Assembly: GCA_002686945.1 (NCBI GenBank)
Contig: NYYZ01000003.1
Location: forward strand, 10,807 to 49,869
DNA: 39,063 bases
DNA from: Planctomycetota bacterium
GTDB lineage: Bacteria > Planctomycetota > UBA1135 > GCA-002686595
Reading direction: 5' to 3'
Part shown: one piece after another, positions 9,064 to 18,496 of the stretch
How positions within the stretch are numbered: the stretch's first letter is position 1
Layout of the letters: each line of letters starts with the position of its first letter
Made by a program: the position numbers and the translations under genes
Notes under the pieces: generated by a model
Told to the model about the DNA's origin: nothing
The model's input: only the letters and a program-made list of their open reading frames with translations
Database searches by the model: none

Positions 9064-10466
9064 GCCACGCTCCTCTCCTCGGAATCGCCACCGCTATGGT
9101 CGCCGCCGTACCCGTCGCCACTGATGACGGTCTTGATCTCGCACATGCTGATCATCGGCATGAAGCGGCAGAACAGCAGGAACAGCGTGAAGAACAGCCC
9201 GAAGCCGCCGATCAGCGCGCCGAACTCGACCAGCGTGGGCGTGTACGTCGACCAGGCCGAGGGGAGATAGTCGCGCTGCAAGGAACCAGCGATGATCACG
9301 AAGCGCTCGAACCACATCCCTATGTTCACGAGGACCGTGATTGCGAAGACCGCGCCGAGCGAGCTCCGAATCTTGCGGCTCCACAAGAGCTGCGGCGCGA
9401 CCACATTGCAGAGCACCATGATCGCATAGGCCCAGCCCATGGGTCCGCGGACCCTGTTGGCGAACGCAAACTGCTCGTACTCGCTGCCAGAATACCATGC
9501 CGTAAACAGCTCGGTCCCATAGGCCAGCCCGACGATCGATCCCGTGAACACAATGATCTTGCACATCGCGCCGATGTGCACCTTAGTGATGTATTCCTCA
9601 AAGCTCATCACCTTGCGGGCGATGAGCATCAGCATCAGCACCATGGCAAATCCGGAGAACACCGCGCCGATGACAAAATAGGGTGGCAGCACCGTCGTGT
9701 GCCAGCCCGGAACCAGGGAGGTCGCGAAGTCGGTACTGACGACACTGTGGACCGACACGACCAGCGGCGTCGCCAGGCTGGCGAGCAGGATGCAGGCCAT
9801 CTCATAGCGCGACCACGTGCGCGCCGACCCGTCCCAGCCCAGGCTGAAGAACCCGAAGATCTTCTTCCTTAGACCCTTCGCGCGATCGCGGATCGTCGCA
9901 AGGTCTGGGATCAGTCCGACGTACCAGAAGACTAGCGAGATCGTGAAGTAGGTCCCGATCGCGAAGACGTCCCATAGGAGCGCCGAGCGCCAGTTAACCC
10001 ACAGCGGCCCGCGAAAGTTCGGGTAGGGGAAGACCCAGTAGGCGAGCCACGGCCGCCCCATGTGGATCACGGGATAGAGCCCGGCGCAGATGACCGCGAA
10101 GATCGTCATTGCCTCGGCCGAGCGGTTGATTGACGTGCGCCACTTCTGCCGGAACAAGAGCAGCACCGCGGAGATGAGCGTCCCCGCGTGGCCGATCCCC
10201 ACCCAGAAGACAAAGTTCGTGATGTCGAAGCCCCAGCCGACAGTGCGGTTGAGCCCCCACGTCCCGATGCCCGTGGCAATCTGATACCAGACAGCCCAGG
10301 CGCCAAGAGCCAGCACCGAGGCGGCGCAGAGGAAGGCCCACCACCAGAGCTTCGTAGGGCCGCGCTCGAGCGGGCCGCACACGTCGCGGGTCACCTGACC
10401 GCAGCTCTTGTCACCTTCGATCAGCGGCACAGGTGTCGCGCTGCCGACTTGCCCCTTAGTGGCCAT
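9060..10466 (-). CDS. actC: Alternative complex III subunit ActC (NrfD-like quinol-binding subunit)
   Basis: The 468-aa polytopic NrfD/PsrC-family protein is the main quinol-side membrane subunit of ACIII. Family-typical segments include WGFDITNFVFWVGIGHAGTLISA (about 78-100) and IHMGRPWLAYWVFP. The long hydrophilic N-terminus (about 40 aa) and His-rich/acidic C-terminal tail face the cytoplasm. It overlaps the 3' end of actB by 11 nt. It is clearly paralogous to actF. Electrons from quinol oxidised here would pass to the Fe-S part of ActB. Confidence 0.93.
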   Translation of the reverse strand: MATKGQVGSATPVPLIEGDKSCGQVTRDVCGPLERGPTKLWWWAFLCAASVLALGAWAVWYQIATGIGTWGLNRTVGWGFDITNFVFWVGIGHAGTLISAVLLLFRQKWRTSINRSAEAMTIFAVICAGLYPVIHMGRPWLAYWVFPYPNFRGPLWVNWRSALLWDVFAIGTYFTISLVFWYVGLIPDLATIRDRAKGLRKKIFGFFSLGWDGSARTWSRYEMACILLASLATPLVVSVHSVVSTDFATSLVPGWHTTVLPPYFVIGAVFSGFAMVLMLMLIARKVMSFEEYITKVHIGAMCKIIVFTGSIVGLAYGTELFTAWYSGSEYEQFAFANRVRGPMGWAYAIMVLCNVVAPQLLWSRKIRSSLGAVFAITVLVNIGMWFERFVIIAGSLQRDYLPSAWSTYTPTLVEFGALIGGFGLFFTLFLLFCRFMPMISMCEIKTVISGDGYGGDHSGGDSEERSVA

Positions 10467-13446
10467 GACTACCTTTCGTTCGCGGTCCGTTGTACACGTG
10501 GGCCAGGTAGCGGACCGAGGGCTGCACGTTCAACTCCTCGAGCACGCTGTAGGAGCGCTGCGATGCGGCCAGCCTGGCCACCGCGCTCTCCGGATCCTCG
10601 AGGTTGCCGAAGACGATGGCCTTGGCCGGACACGACTGCTGGCAGGCAGGCGTGATGTCTCCGTCGCGCAGCTTGCGCCCCTCGCGGCTGGCCTCGGCCT
10701 TGGCCTCCTGGATGCGCTGGATGCAGAACGAGCACTTCTCCATGACGCCGCGCGTGCGCACGGTGACATCCGGATTCAGCGAGTGGTTCTGCAGCTTGTC
10801 CTCGCGCGGATAGTCGAACCAGTTGAAGCGCCGCACCTTGTAGGGGCAGGTGTTCGCGCAGTAGCGCGTTCCCACGCAGCGGTTGTAGACCTGCTGGTTC
10901 AAACCCTCGTCCGAGTGCAGGGTCGCCAGCACCGGGCAGACCGACTCGCAAGGCGCGTGGTCGCACTGCTGGCACATCATCGGCTGATGCAGCGTGCGCA
11001 GCTCATCATCCCCGCCCTGGTAGTAGCGATCGATGCGCAGCCAACTCATCTCACGGTGGCGCAGCACCTCGTCGCGGCCGACGACGGGGACATTGTTCTC
11101 CGCCTGACAGCCGATGACGCAGCCGGAGCAGCCCGTGCACCTGGAGAGGTCGATCGCCATGCCCCAGGTCGTGCCACCCTTGTGGTCCTCCTTCCAAAGC
11201 TCCCCCGCATGCGGCACTGCATGCTCATGCACTACGTCGTCGGGGTGCGCCTCCAAGTCGTCGAAGGTCGTGCTGATCACCATGTCGCGGACCTCGTGGC
11301 CCTCGATGGCGAGGTGCTGCGGCACAGTCAGCGAGTGGTGGTCCTGGGTCGAGGCGAGCTCGACGGACGAGCCGGTCGCTATGACCGTCGCCTGACGGGC
11401 ATCGCAGCGGCGACCGGCATCCAGCGGACCAGTGAGCAGCGCAGCGTTGGCGCCGATGACGCCGCCTGCTTCGACCGTCGGGCGTCCTTGGAGCCACTCG
11501 GGGCCGAGGTTGGTGAAGCGATCCGTTCCAGTGCGGCCATAGCCCAGCGCGACGGCGACGACGCCGTCATGCTGACCGCGCTGCACGTGCACGGGCAGCT
11601 CGACCGAGGCTCCTTCCGCCGTTGTGACCACGCTGACCAGCTGACCCTCGGAGAGCTCCAGGCGCTCCGCGGTCGTCGGTGAGAGGCAGGCATAGTTATC
11701 CCACGCGATCTTGCTGACGGGATCGGGTAGCTCGTGCAACCAGGGGTTGTGTCCGTGGCGTCCGTCCAGCATTCCGGCCTTCGGATAGAGAACCAGCCCG
11801 AGCGCGCCCGCGACCGGGGCTTGCGCACTCGAGTAGGGCCGCACTGCATCCATGGCAAAGGCGCCGGGCGTGCTACTGTCGCCCTCGAGAAGCACGAAGC
11901 CCTCGTGCAGCGCCTGGTCGAAGAACGCGTCGAAACCGGAGGGGCCCGCATGAGCGGGTGAGCGCGGGTAGAGCTCCGCGCGCCAGTGCGCGCGCAGCAG
12001 GTCCTGGTCCGCGCGCTCGTCGCCCGCCCAGCGCGAGAGCGTCTCACGCAAGGTGCGACCTGAGCGCAGCAACGGCACGGTCGGCTGGCTGAGCGCGTGC
12101 ACGCCGCGGTAGGGCTCGGCGTCGTTCCAGGCCTCGAGAAAGTGCGGCTCGGGAACGACCCATGCCGCCAGTGCGCTCGTCTCATCCGGCGCTCCGGCGC
12201 AAGAGATGAGCATGCCGGCCCGCTCTAGGGGGAGGAGTGCGCCGAAGTCATACGCCGGGTTCACGCCATTGACGATCAGCAGGTCGACGCTGTCCTCAGC
12301 GAGCTCCTGGGCAAGCTCGGCTACCTCGCGGTCGTCCCCGAGGCGCTGTTGAGATGCGTGCACGGTATCGAGCGTCGTGCCGTAGCTCTGCAGCAGCTCG
12401 TTCGCATAGTTGACGAGCACCTGAATCTCGACATCGTTGGCACCGGCGACGACGAGGCTCTCCCCGCGGGTCGCCCAGAGCTCGTCAGCGATGCGTGCGA
12501 TCAGCTCCCTATATGGTGCGGTGTCCGCAGCGCCACGGCAGCGACGTTCAATACCTGCGCGCCCTTCGAGATGATCGCAGAGGCCGCTGAGAGCGGCGCC
12601 TATCTCCCAGGGCGCCAGTCGTACGCGCTCATCCGCGCGGCAGCCAGTCAGGGAGGTGCGCGCCTCGAGCTGAAAGTGCTTGGACATGCGCAGCGCGTTC
12701 ATGTCCAGCTCGCGCAATTGCGTATAGCCGGCCGTGAACTCGACCGGCGAGATCCATGTGGAGAGGAAGTCGGCGTCGAATGAGGCAATCGTCCGCGCGC
12801 GCTCGAAGTGGTGGCGCGGCAACAGGCGTTCGCCGTGAGTGCGCTCATGAGCCGCGAGCATCGCAGAGCTCGACAAGCCGTCATAGGAGATGTGCCGCGC
12901 GTCCGCGAAGCCGGCAAGGAAGCGCGCGATCGCCGCTCGCGTACTGGGACTGTTGACCGTGCCGGTCAGGAGGCGCACACGGCCGCCGCTCTGCTTCAGC
13001 GCATCGAACGCACTGCGCAGCTCGCGATCCGCATCGCTCCAGCTCACACTACTGCCCGCACCCCCGGCACCGCGCTGGGGACCATCGAAGCGCTGTGAGT
13101 CGTAGAGAGAGAGCACGGAGCCCTGCCCCGCGGGGCACAGACCGCCGCCTGAGACAGGGTGCCCGGGGATGCCCTCGAGCTTGATCGGTCTGCCGTCCCG
13201 GCACTTGGCTAGCACTCCGCAGCCGGCGTCGCAGCCTCCGCATGTTGACGCGATCCAGTAGGCGCGGCCGGGGACGAACTCGCGCGAAGCCTCCAGGGTG
13301 GGAATGGCGCTCTGCAGTGGTCCACGTGAGCAACCGGCGAGAGACGCGCTACCGATCCCGAAGCCGACGAGCTTGAGGAAGCTGCGGCGTGAGCCCGACG
13401 AATCCTCGAAGGGCAGGAGCAGTTCGTTGGGGGTCCGTTCTTTCAT
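10456..13446 (-). CDS. actB: Alternative complex III subunit ActB (molybdopterin-oxidoreductase-like/Fe-S fusion)
   Basis: The 996-aa protein starts at the ATG at 13446, which shares its first base with the actA stop (TGATG). A longer frame reaching 13536 would run deep into actA. RRSFLK (a Tat motif) is followed by a hydrophobic stretch and a LAGC lipobox, so it is probably a Tat-exported lipoprotein. The N-terminal two-thirds resemble molybdopterin oxidoreductases; in characterised ACIII this part lacks the cofactor. Residues 770 to about 940 hold four cysteine clusters (C770-x2-C-x2-C-x3-C, then CQQCDHAPCESVCP, CVGTRYCANTCPY and CSFC...CQQSCP), consistent with four Fe-S centres. It bridges ActC and the haem subunit ActA. 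Confidence 0.94.
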   Translation of the reverse strand: MKERTPNELLLPFEDSSGSRRSFLKLVGFGIGSASLAGCSRGPLQSAIPTLEASREFVPGRAYWIASTCGGCDAGCGVLAKCRDGRPIKLEGIPGHPVSGGGLCPAGQGSVLSLYDSQRFDGPQRGAGGAGSSVSWSDADRELRSAFDALKQSGGRVRLLTGTVNSPSTRAAIARFLAGFADARHISYDGLSSSAMLAAHERTHGERLLPRHHFERARTIASFDADFLSTWISPVEFTAGYTQLRELDMNALRMSKHFQLEARTSLTGCRADERVRLAPWEIGAALSGLCDHLEGRAGIERRCRGAADTAPYRELIARIADELWATRGESLVVAGANDVEIQVLVNYANELLQSYGTTLDTVHASQQRLGDDREVAELAQELAEDSVDLLIVNGVNPAYDFGALLPLERAGMLISCAGAPDETSALAAWVVPEPHFLEAWNDAEPYRGVHALSQPTVPLLRSGRTLRETLSRWAGDERADQDLLRAHWRAELYPRSPAHAGPSGFDAFFDQALHEGFVLLEGDSSTPGAFAMDAVRPYSSAQAPVAGALGLVLYPKAGMLDGRHGHNPWLHELPDPVSKIAWDNYACLSPTTAERLELSEGQLVSVVTTAEGASVELPVHVQRGQHDGVVAVALGYGRTGTDRFTNLGPEWLQGRPTVEAGGVIGANAALLTGPLDAGRRCDARQATVIATGSSVELASTQDHHSLTVPQHLAIEGHEVRDMVISTTFDDLEAHPDDVVHEHAVPHAGELWKEDHKGGTTWGMAIDLSRCTGCSGCVIGCQAENNVPVVGRDEVLRHREMSWLRIDRYYQGGDDELRTLHQPMMCQQCDHAPCESVCPVLATLHSDEGLNQQVYNRCVGTRYCANTCPYKVRRFNWFDYPREDKLQNHSLNPDVTVRTRGVMEKCSFCIQRIQEAKAEASREGRKLRDGDITPACQQSCPAKAIVFGNLEDPESAVARLAASQRSYSVLEELNVQPSVRYLAHVYNGPRTKGSHGH

Positions 13447-14093
13447 CAGTAATGACAGGCTGCGCAATCGGTCGAGGCGTGGTCCTCGGCGGGACCACCG
13501 GGGATGGCTGGGGTATCGCGGTGGCACTGGACGCACCAGCCCATCGAGAGGTCAGCGAATTGACGCATGCGCTCCATGCTCCCGACCGGGCCGTGGCATG
13601 TTTCGCAGGCCAGGTCGCGCGCAACGTGAACGCGGTGGTCGAAGTACACAAAATCAGGGAGGTTGTGCACACGTACCCACTCGATCGGTGTACCGCCCTC
13701 TGCAGTCGGCTGCAGGTTTTCATCGAGACCGACCGCGTCGTAGAGCTTGCGGAGCTCGGGCGAGATGATCCTGCGCGGATCGCGCCCCTCCACTTCCGCC
13801 AGCTCCCGCTCAATCAAGACCGTGTCGAACTTGGCCGTGACGGTCTTGTGGCAGTTCATGCATACGGAAGCCGAGGGGATGCCGGCATGCCGGCTACTCT
13901 CAGCGCCGTAGTGGCAGAACTGGCAGTCGATATTGAGCTCGCCCGCGTGCAAGCGGTGCGAGAAGGCGATCGGCTGCTCCGGCTCGTAGCCCTGGTTATT
14001 GCCGGGCAGGCGGATGTCCGTGTCCTGCGCCAGGACTAGTGCACCCAGGAGCAGCATGCAGACGATCAGGATCTTGGTGTTGCGGTATGTCAT
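13446..14093 (-). CDS. actA: Alternative complex III subunit ActA (penta-heme cytochrome c)
   Basis: The 215-aa protein has a signal/anchor at about residues 7-22 and exactly five CxxCH sites (CQFCH, CMNCH, CETCH, CVQCH, CAACH). This matches ActA of alternative complex III and the related cytochrome c7-like family. Additional histidines spread through the chain (SHRLH, DHRVH and others) would be distal ligands. It is the first act gene, 17 nt after the narK2 stop, which joins the act genes to the nar operon without a separate promoter that I could see. Confidence 0.94.
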   Translation of the reverse strand: MTYRNTKILIVCMLLLGALVLAQDTDIRLPGNNQGYEPEQPIAFSHRLHAGELNIDCQFCHYGAESSRHAGIPSASVCMNCHKTVTAKFDTVLIERELAEVEGRDPRRIISPELRKLYDAVGLDENLQPTAEGGTPIEWVRVHNLPDFVYFDHRVHVARDLACETCHGPVGSMERMRQFADLSMGWCVQCHRDTPAIPGGPAEDHASTDCAACHY

Positions 14094-14110
14094 GCCTCGT
14101 GCTCACGCGA

Positions 14111-15745
14111 TCAGGGGTTCTTGAAGTCAGCCTTCGGGCCGAGGTAGTACCACCAGTTCAATACGGCGCAGCCTGCGTAGAAGACTGCCAGGCCGTACAT
14201 GGCGACTTCGGGCGTCGCAGCCTTCATCTGCTCCCCAATCAATTTGGGGATCAGGAATGCTCCGTAGGCCGCCACGGCTGATGTCCAGCCGAGGACGGGC
14301 CCGGCTTGCTCCTTGTCGAACACCATCGAAATGGTGCGGAAGGTCGATCCGTTGCCAACACCCGTAGCCGCGAAGAGGATCACGATCAGGATGAAGAAGG
14401 GCCAGAAGTAGGCTTCCGGCGTCAGTGACTGATAAGCCTGCGCGGAGTAGTAGCCCACACCAATCGCCGACAACGTCATCACGATTGACACGACCTGTGT
14501 CACGATGGCTCCACCCACCTTGTCGGCGATGATGCCTCCGATTGGGCGGATCAAGGCACCCACGAAGGCCCCGACCCACACGTACATGAAGGTCGCAGGA
14601 GCGTTCGGGTTGTTGCCGTCAACGGACAAGACTCCATCTACCACCCCACCGTGCACCATCACGCCATCCACGAGTCCGTGCTGGAAGCCAAAGATGAACT
14701 TGATGGCCAGCCCCACGGCAGCGGAGAAGCCGATGAAAGAGCCGAAGGTCATCGTGTAGATGATCGTCATCACCCACGTGTGCTTATTGCCAAAGATCTG
14801 GTACTGCCGGTTGAGGTTGTCCTTCACATCGCTTGGCGAGAAAGCCCTCATCATGAAGACAGTCACGGCGATCACTACTGGCATGACAACCCACTTGATC
14901 CAGGTTCGATCAGGGTTCTGCAAGATGACGTAGAGCCCGGCCCCCGCTGTGGCAAACCCGATCATGAACAGCCACAGGATGCGGCCGAAGCACACTACTG
15001 GGCTCTTGATATTCGGTGTCACGGACTCGGTTGTAATGTTGTTCATCTTGAACCAACCGAGAAAAGCCAGCGGGATGAGCCAGTACATCCACACCCATCC
15101 GGCGCTGGAGAGCCATGTAGCCGAGCCCGCGGAGATGCGCTTGAAGATCGTGCCGCTGGTCGCTGTCAGCTCCATCGAATCGCCGCTCAACCCGCCGGCG
15201 ATCGCCGCCGTCATGCAGAGCGGGATCAGGATCTGCATGGTCGTCACCCCAAAATTGCCGAGGCCGGCATTCATGCCGAGGGCGTAGCCCTGGACACGCT
15301 TCGGGTAGAAGAAGCTGATGTTGGACATGGAGGAGGCGAAGTTGCCGCCCCCGATACCGGAGATGAACGCCAGGATCTGGAAGATCCACAGAGGCGTCGC
15401 GGGGTCGCGCAGATAGAAGGCTGCGCCGAGAGAAGGGACCATCAGCAGCGCCGTCGTGAAGAAGATGGTGTTGCGACCACCAGCCAGACGGATGAAGAAG
15501 GTGCTCGGTATTCGCAGCGTGGCCCCGGTCAGGCCGGCGATCGCCGTGAGTGTGAAGAGCTCGGACTGGGTGAAGCCGAAGCCCAAGTTCTTCATTTGGA
15601 CCGTGATGATCCCCCACATGAGCCACACGGCAAAGCCGCACAGCAAGCTGGGGATCGAGATCCAGAGGTTGCGGGTCGCTACCCGCTTGCCCGTGGACTC
15701 CCAGAAGGTCTCGTCTTCAGGGTCCCAGTGTTCGAGGTTGCTCAT
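14111..15745 (-). CDS. narK: NarK-type nitrate/nitrite transporter (NarK2)
   Basis: The 544-aa MFS protein of the nitrate/nitrite porter family is expected to exchange nitrate for nitrite across the inner membrane. Both nitrate signatures are present: SGIGGGNFASSM (about 129-140) and a second, GVGNGSTFRTI, in the C-terminal half. Arg78 in LRIPSTF corresponds to the first substrate-binding arginine of NarK. I chose the ATG at 15745 (MSNLEHWDPEDE, a typical NarK leader) with AGGA 9 nt upstream. The frame could extend to 15823, but that would overlap narI. It lies between narI and actA. Confidence 0.93.
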   Translation of the reverse strand: MSNLEHWDPEDETFWESTGKRVATRNLWISIPSLLCGFAVWLMWGIITVQMKNLGFGFTQSELFTLTAIAGLTGATLRIPSTFFIRLAGGRNTIFFTTALLMVPSLGAAFYLRDPATPLWIFQILAFISGIGGGNFASSMSNISFFYPKRVQGYALGMNAGLGNFGVTTMQILIPLCMTAAIAGGLSGDSMELTATSGTIFKRISAGSATWLSSAGWVWMYWLIPLAFLGWFKMNNITTESVTPNIKSPVVCFGRILWLFMIGFATAGAGLYVILQNPDRTWIKWVVMPVVIAVTVFMMRAFSPSDVKDNLNRQYQIFGNKHTWVMTIIYTMTFGSFIGFSAAVGLAIKFIFGFQHGLVDGVMVHGGVVDGVLSVDGNNPNAPATFMYVWVGAFVGALIRPIGGIIADKVGGAIVTQVVSIVMTLSAIGVGYYSAQAYQSLTPEAYFWPFFILIVILFAATGVGNGSTFRTISMVFDKEQAGPVLGWTSAVAAYGAFLIPKLIGEQMKAATPEVAMYGLAVFYAGCAVLNWWYYLGPKADFKNP

Positions 15746-15759
15746 AATAGGAATTCCTG

Positions 15760-16449
15760 TTAGTCGACGTCGCGCAGGCGAGAGCGATCCCAGTTCCAGA
15801 TCACGACCTGAGTACGACGCCACAAGTAAGGATTAGGAACGACGAGGATGTGAACGAGCCTCGTGAACGGGAAGAAGCCGACCAGCAGGAATGCGTTGGT
15901 TATGTGCAGCTTGACTAGAAAGGGAAGAGGCGCGACGTAGGTAACGTCGGGTGACAGCTTCACCAGCGACCAGAGCCAAGGGGTCAGATTCGTTGCGAAC
16001 CAGGAGCTACCCCAGCCGTGGAAGACCGCGACGCCGATCCCGGTGAGCACCTGGACCAGGAGGAGGAGATAGACAACCCAGTCCCCAAGCGTCGTAACCT
16101 CGCGCATCAGTGGCCGCGTGAGCCGGCGCAACACGATGTTGGCCAGACCGACCAGCGTAAGGACGGCAAAGGCGATGCCGGTAACCTCGAGCAACATGAG
16201 GCGCAACGGCGCCGCGTTCCACGAGAGGATCATCTCAGGCATCAGGAATCCCAGCGTGTGCCCTAGGAGCACGACCAGGATTCCGTAATGGAAGGGGACC
16301 GAGCCCCAGAAGTGCTGCTGGTTCTCGAGGAACTGCGATGACAGACTCGAGTAGCTGAAGGCCTTGGTCCGGTAGCGCAGAATCGTGACGATCAGGAACA
16401 CGGTCGCAACGACATACGGAAGAACTCCGAACATGATGAAGTCGTTCAT
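15760..16449 (-). CDS. narI: Respiratory nitrate reductase gamma subunit (cytochrome b) NarI
   Basis: The 229-aa, five-helix membrane subunit oxidises quinol and passes electrons via two b haems to NarH. All four haem-ligand histidines can be placed: His54 and His64 (FHYGILVVLLGH) and His182 and His200 (KLHITNAF... RLVH). The length matches E. coli NarI. It overlaps narJ by 4 nt. Confidence 0.95.
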   Translation of the reverse strand: MNDFIMFGVLPYVVATVFLIVTILRYRTKAFSYSSLSSQFLENQQHFWGSVPFHYGILVVLLGHTLGFLMPEMILSWNAAPLRLMLLEVTGIAFAVLTLVGLANIVLRRLTRPLMREVTTLGDWVVYLLLLVQVLTGIGVAVFHGWGSSWFATNLTPWLWSLVKLSPDVTYVAPLPFLVKLHITNAFLLVGFFPFTRLVHILVVPNPYLWRRTQVVIWNWDRSRLRDVD

Positions 16450-16994
16450 TGGCCCACCTCCGATGCAACGACCTCATCGATCAAGTGCATCTGCAGAACT
16501 TTGCGTGTTGCCTCGAGTACACCGACCCAGGGGCTCTCATAGGAGCGCAAGCCCTCGGTCACCTTCTTGATCGCCGTGAGCACCTGGCCAGATGCGAAGG
16601 CGGCGGCCAGCCCTACCGGCGCGCGGCCCAGCAGAGCCAGCACATGTGTAAGGTGGTCCGGGAGCTCTGTGTGCTCAGGCACGCCGTACTTGCGCATCAA
16701 GGCTCGGAAGCGGACCATCAGAACGCCGCGCGCGTAGTTCTCTCCGAAGAGCTGCCAGCCAATCTCGAGTGAGCGCTCCGCGACGTTGTCGAAGGTTCGC
16801 GTGTAGAGCTCCTCGAGCTCGCCGGCGCTGACATCCTGGATTCCCTGAGAGAAAGACTGCAGGTCAGCGAGGGTCTCCGGGCAAGCATGGACAACGACCT
16901 CGATCGCGGCCGGGTAGCGCATGCCCTCACGCCCCTCTTCAGGGTAAGAGAGGAGGCAAGCAAGAGCATCGTGCACTTCAGGGGCAGGGCGCAT
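16446..16994 (-). CDS. narJ: Nitrate reductase assembly chaperone NarJ
   Basis: The 182-aa soluble, mostly helical TorD/NarJ-family chaperone holds apo-NarGH until the Mo-cofactor is inserted and the complex docks on NarI. The family pattern LLSYPEE near the N-terminus and the DHLTHVLALLG segment (about 117-127) are present. A perfect AGGAGGAG ribosome site lies inside the narH stop region, and the two genes are separated by one base. Confidence 0.92.
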   Translation of the reverse strand: MRPAPEVHDALACLLSYPEEGREGMRYPAAIEVVVHACPETLADLQSFSQGIQDVSAGELEELYTRTFDNVAERSLEIGWQLFGENYARGVLMVRFRALMRKYGVPEHTELPDHLTHVLALLGRAPVGLAAAFASGQVLTAIKKVTEGLRSYESPWVGVLEATRKVLQMHLIDEVVASEVGQ

Positions 16995-16995
16995 A

Positions 16996-18483
16996 TCAGC
17001 TCCTCCTCGGCTCTTCGCGGGAGCCGAATCCCGCGGAGGCGCGATGCTCGTGCGGGTCGGTCATCATCTCCATCGCCATCTCCCTCTGGAACGGCGGAAT
17101 GACGAAGCGGTCGTCCCAGGTAGCGAGGGCCGAGAGCCTGTAGATCTCGTCTGCCTGCTCGGGCGTGCAGTCCGCCTCGGCCAGAGCCTTCTTCGCCATC
17201 TCTTCCGCCACGTCCCCCACCGTTACGTGGCGACGCCAGATGCGCACGGCGAGCTGCTTGCGCAGCGCGTAGCGCACCTTGCCGACATTGCCGGCCGAGA
17301 AGAGCTTGCCCAGGTACTCGATTGGCGCGCGCGCCTTCTCGACCTCCGCGAAGAGCTCGTCCACGTCGCTACGCACGATATCGCCATCCGAGATGGACAT
17401 CACCGGCAAGAGCGGCGGCACATAGAACAGCATCGGGAACGTGCGATACTCGACGTGCAGCGGCAGGCCCAGCTTCCACTCCTTGGCGAAGCGGTAGACC
17501 GGAGACTTCTGCGCCGACTCGATCACGCCATCGGGGATGCCGCTGGCTTGGGCGGCGGCGATCACCGCCGGGTCGTGCGGGTCGAGGATCGTGTCGCGCT
17601 GGGCTTCGACCAGCTCGTCGTCCGGCCTCAGCGCGGCCTCCTTGATCCGATCAGCGTCGTAGAGGACGTTGCCCAAGTAGCGGATGCGCCCCACGCAGCT
17701 GTGGAAGCAAGCCGGCGCCTCGCCAGCCTCCAGGCGCGGGAAACACAGGATGCATTTCTCCGACTTGCCTGTGGACCAGTTGTAGTACGTCTTCTTGTAT
17801 GGGCAGGCAGAGATGCACGAGCGCCAGGCACGGCAGCGATCCTGGTTGATCAGGACGATGCCATCCTCGCCGCGCTTGTACATCGCGCCCGAGGGGCAAG
17901 CTGCGACGCAACTCGGGTTCAGGCAGTGATTGCAGATACGCGGCAGGTAGAACATGACCATACGCTCGATGGCCTTCATCTGCTGCTGCTGCTCATCGGA
18001 GAGCACATCCAGGTTGGGGTCGTTCGCGGCGTACACCTCCGAGCCGCCCAAGTCGTCATCCCAGTTGGGGCCGGCTTCGATCTCCATCGGCTCGCCGGTG
18101 ATCATCGAGATTGGGCGCGCTACGGGCTGGTCATCTCCCTCGGGCGCATTGAATAGCTCGTCGTAGTTGTACGTCCACGGCTCGTAGTAGTCGTCGAGGC
18201 TGGGTTGCGACGGATTGTGGAAGATGTTGGGGATGATCTTCTTCTTGCTCGTCGAGCGCAGCTCGAGCTTCTCCCCATCCGTCTTCCAGCCGCCCTTGTA
18301 GGATTCCTGGTCCTCCCACTTGGTCGGAAACCCGGTTCCGGGCTTGGTCTCGACGTTGTTCCACCACATGTAATCCGTGCCCTCACGGTCGGTCCACACG
18401 TTCTTGCAGGCAACGCTGCACGTGTGGCACCCAATACACTTGTCGAGGTGGAAGACCATCGAGATCTGAGATCGAACATCCAT
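16996..18483 (-). CDS. narH: Respiratory nitrate reductase beta subunit (Fe-S) NarH
   Basis: The 495-aa cytoplasmic Fe-S subunit carries electrons from NarI to NarG. The first cluster motif is C16-x2-C19-x2-C22-x3-C26. Later motifs are CNHCLNPSCVAACP, CRAWRSCISACP (with the NarH-typical Trp replacing a Cys, giving a 3Fe-4S centre) and CILCF...CFHSC. There is no signal peptide, consistent with an inward-facing complex. It is separated by 13 nt from narG. The closest family alternative would be the beta subunit of nitrite oxidoreductase, but the E. coli-type NarJ and NarI argue for nitrate reductase. Confidence 0.96.
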   Translation of the reverse strand: MDVRSQISMVFHLDKCIGCHTCSVACKNVWTDREGTDYMWWNNVETKPGTGFPTKWEDQESYKGGWKTDGEKLELRSTSKKKIIPNIFHNPSQPSLDDYYEPWTYNYDELFNAPEGDDQPVARPISMITGEPMEIEAGPNWDDDLGGSEVYAANDPNLDVLSDEQQQQMKAIERMVMFYLPRICNHCLNPSCVAACPSGAMYKRGEDGIVLINQDRCRAWRSCISACPYKKTYYNWSTGKSEKCILCFPRLEAGEAPACFHSCVGRIRYLGNVLYDADRIKEAALRPDDELVEAQRDTILDPHDPAVIAAAQASGIPDGVIESAQKSPVYRFAKEWKLGLPLHVEYRTFPMLFYVPPLLPVMSISDGDIVRSDVDELFAEVEKARAPIEYLGKLFSAGNVGKVRYALRKQLAVRIWRRHVTVGDVAEEMAKKALAEADCTPEQADEIYRLSALATWDDRFVIPPFQREMAMEMMTDPHEHRASAGFGSREEPRRS

Positions 18484-18496
18484 GCTGTGTCTCCGG

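Noticed and set aside
10408..11682. Rightward open frame of over 420 codons
   Set aside because: Antisense to actB/actC, with Val/Arg/His-rich shadow composition and no domain.
13447..13536. N-terminal extension of ActB by 30 residues
   Set aside because: It would overlap the actA 3' end by 90 bases. The ATG at 13446 directly precedes the Tat/lipobox leader.
14651..15763. Rightward open frame of 370 codons
   Set aside because: Antisense to narK2, with composition of a codon shadow (Glu/His/Arg-rich).
17044..18156. Rightward open frame of 370 codons
   Set aside because: Antisense to narH, no recognisable domain.
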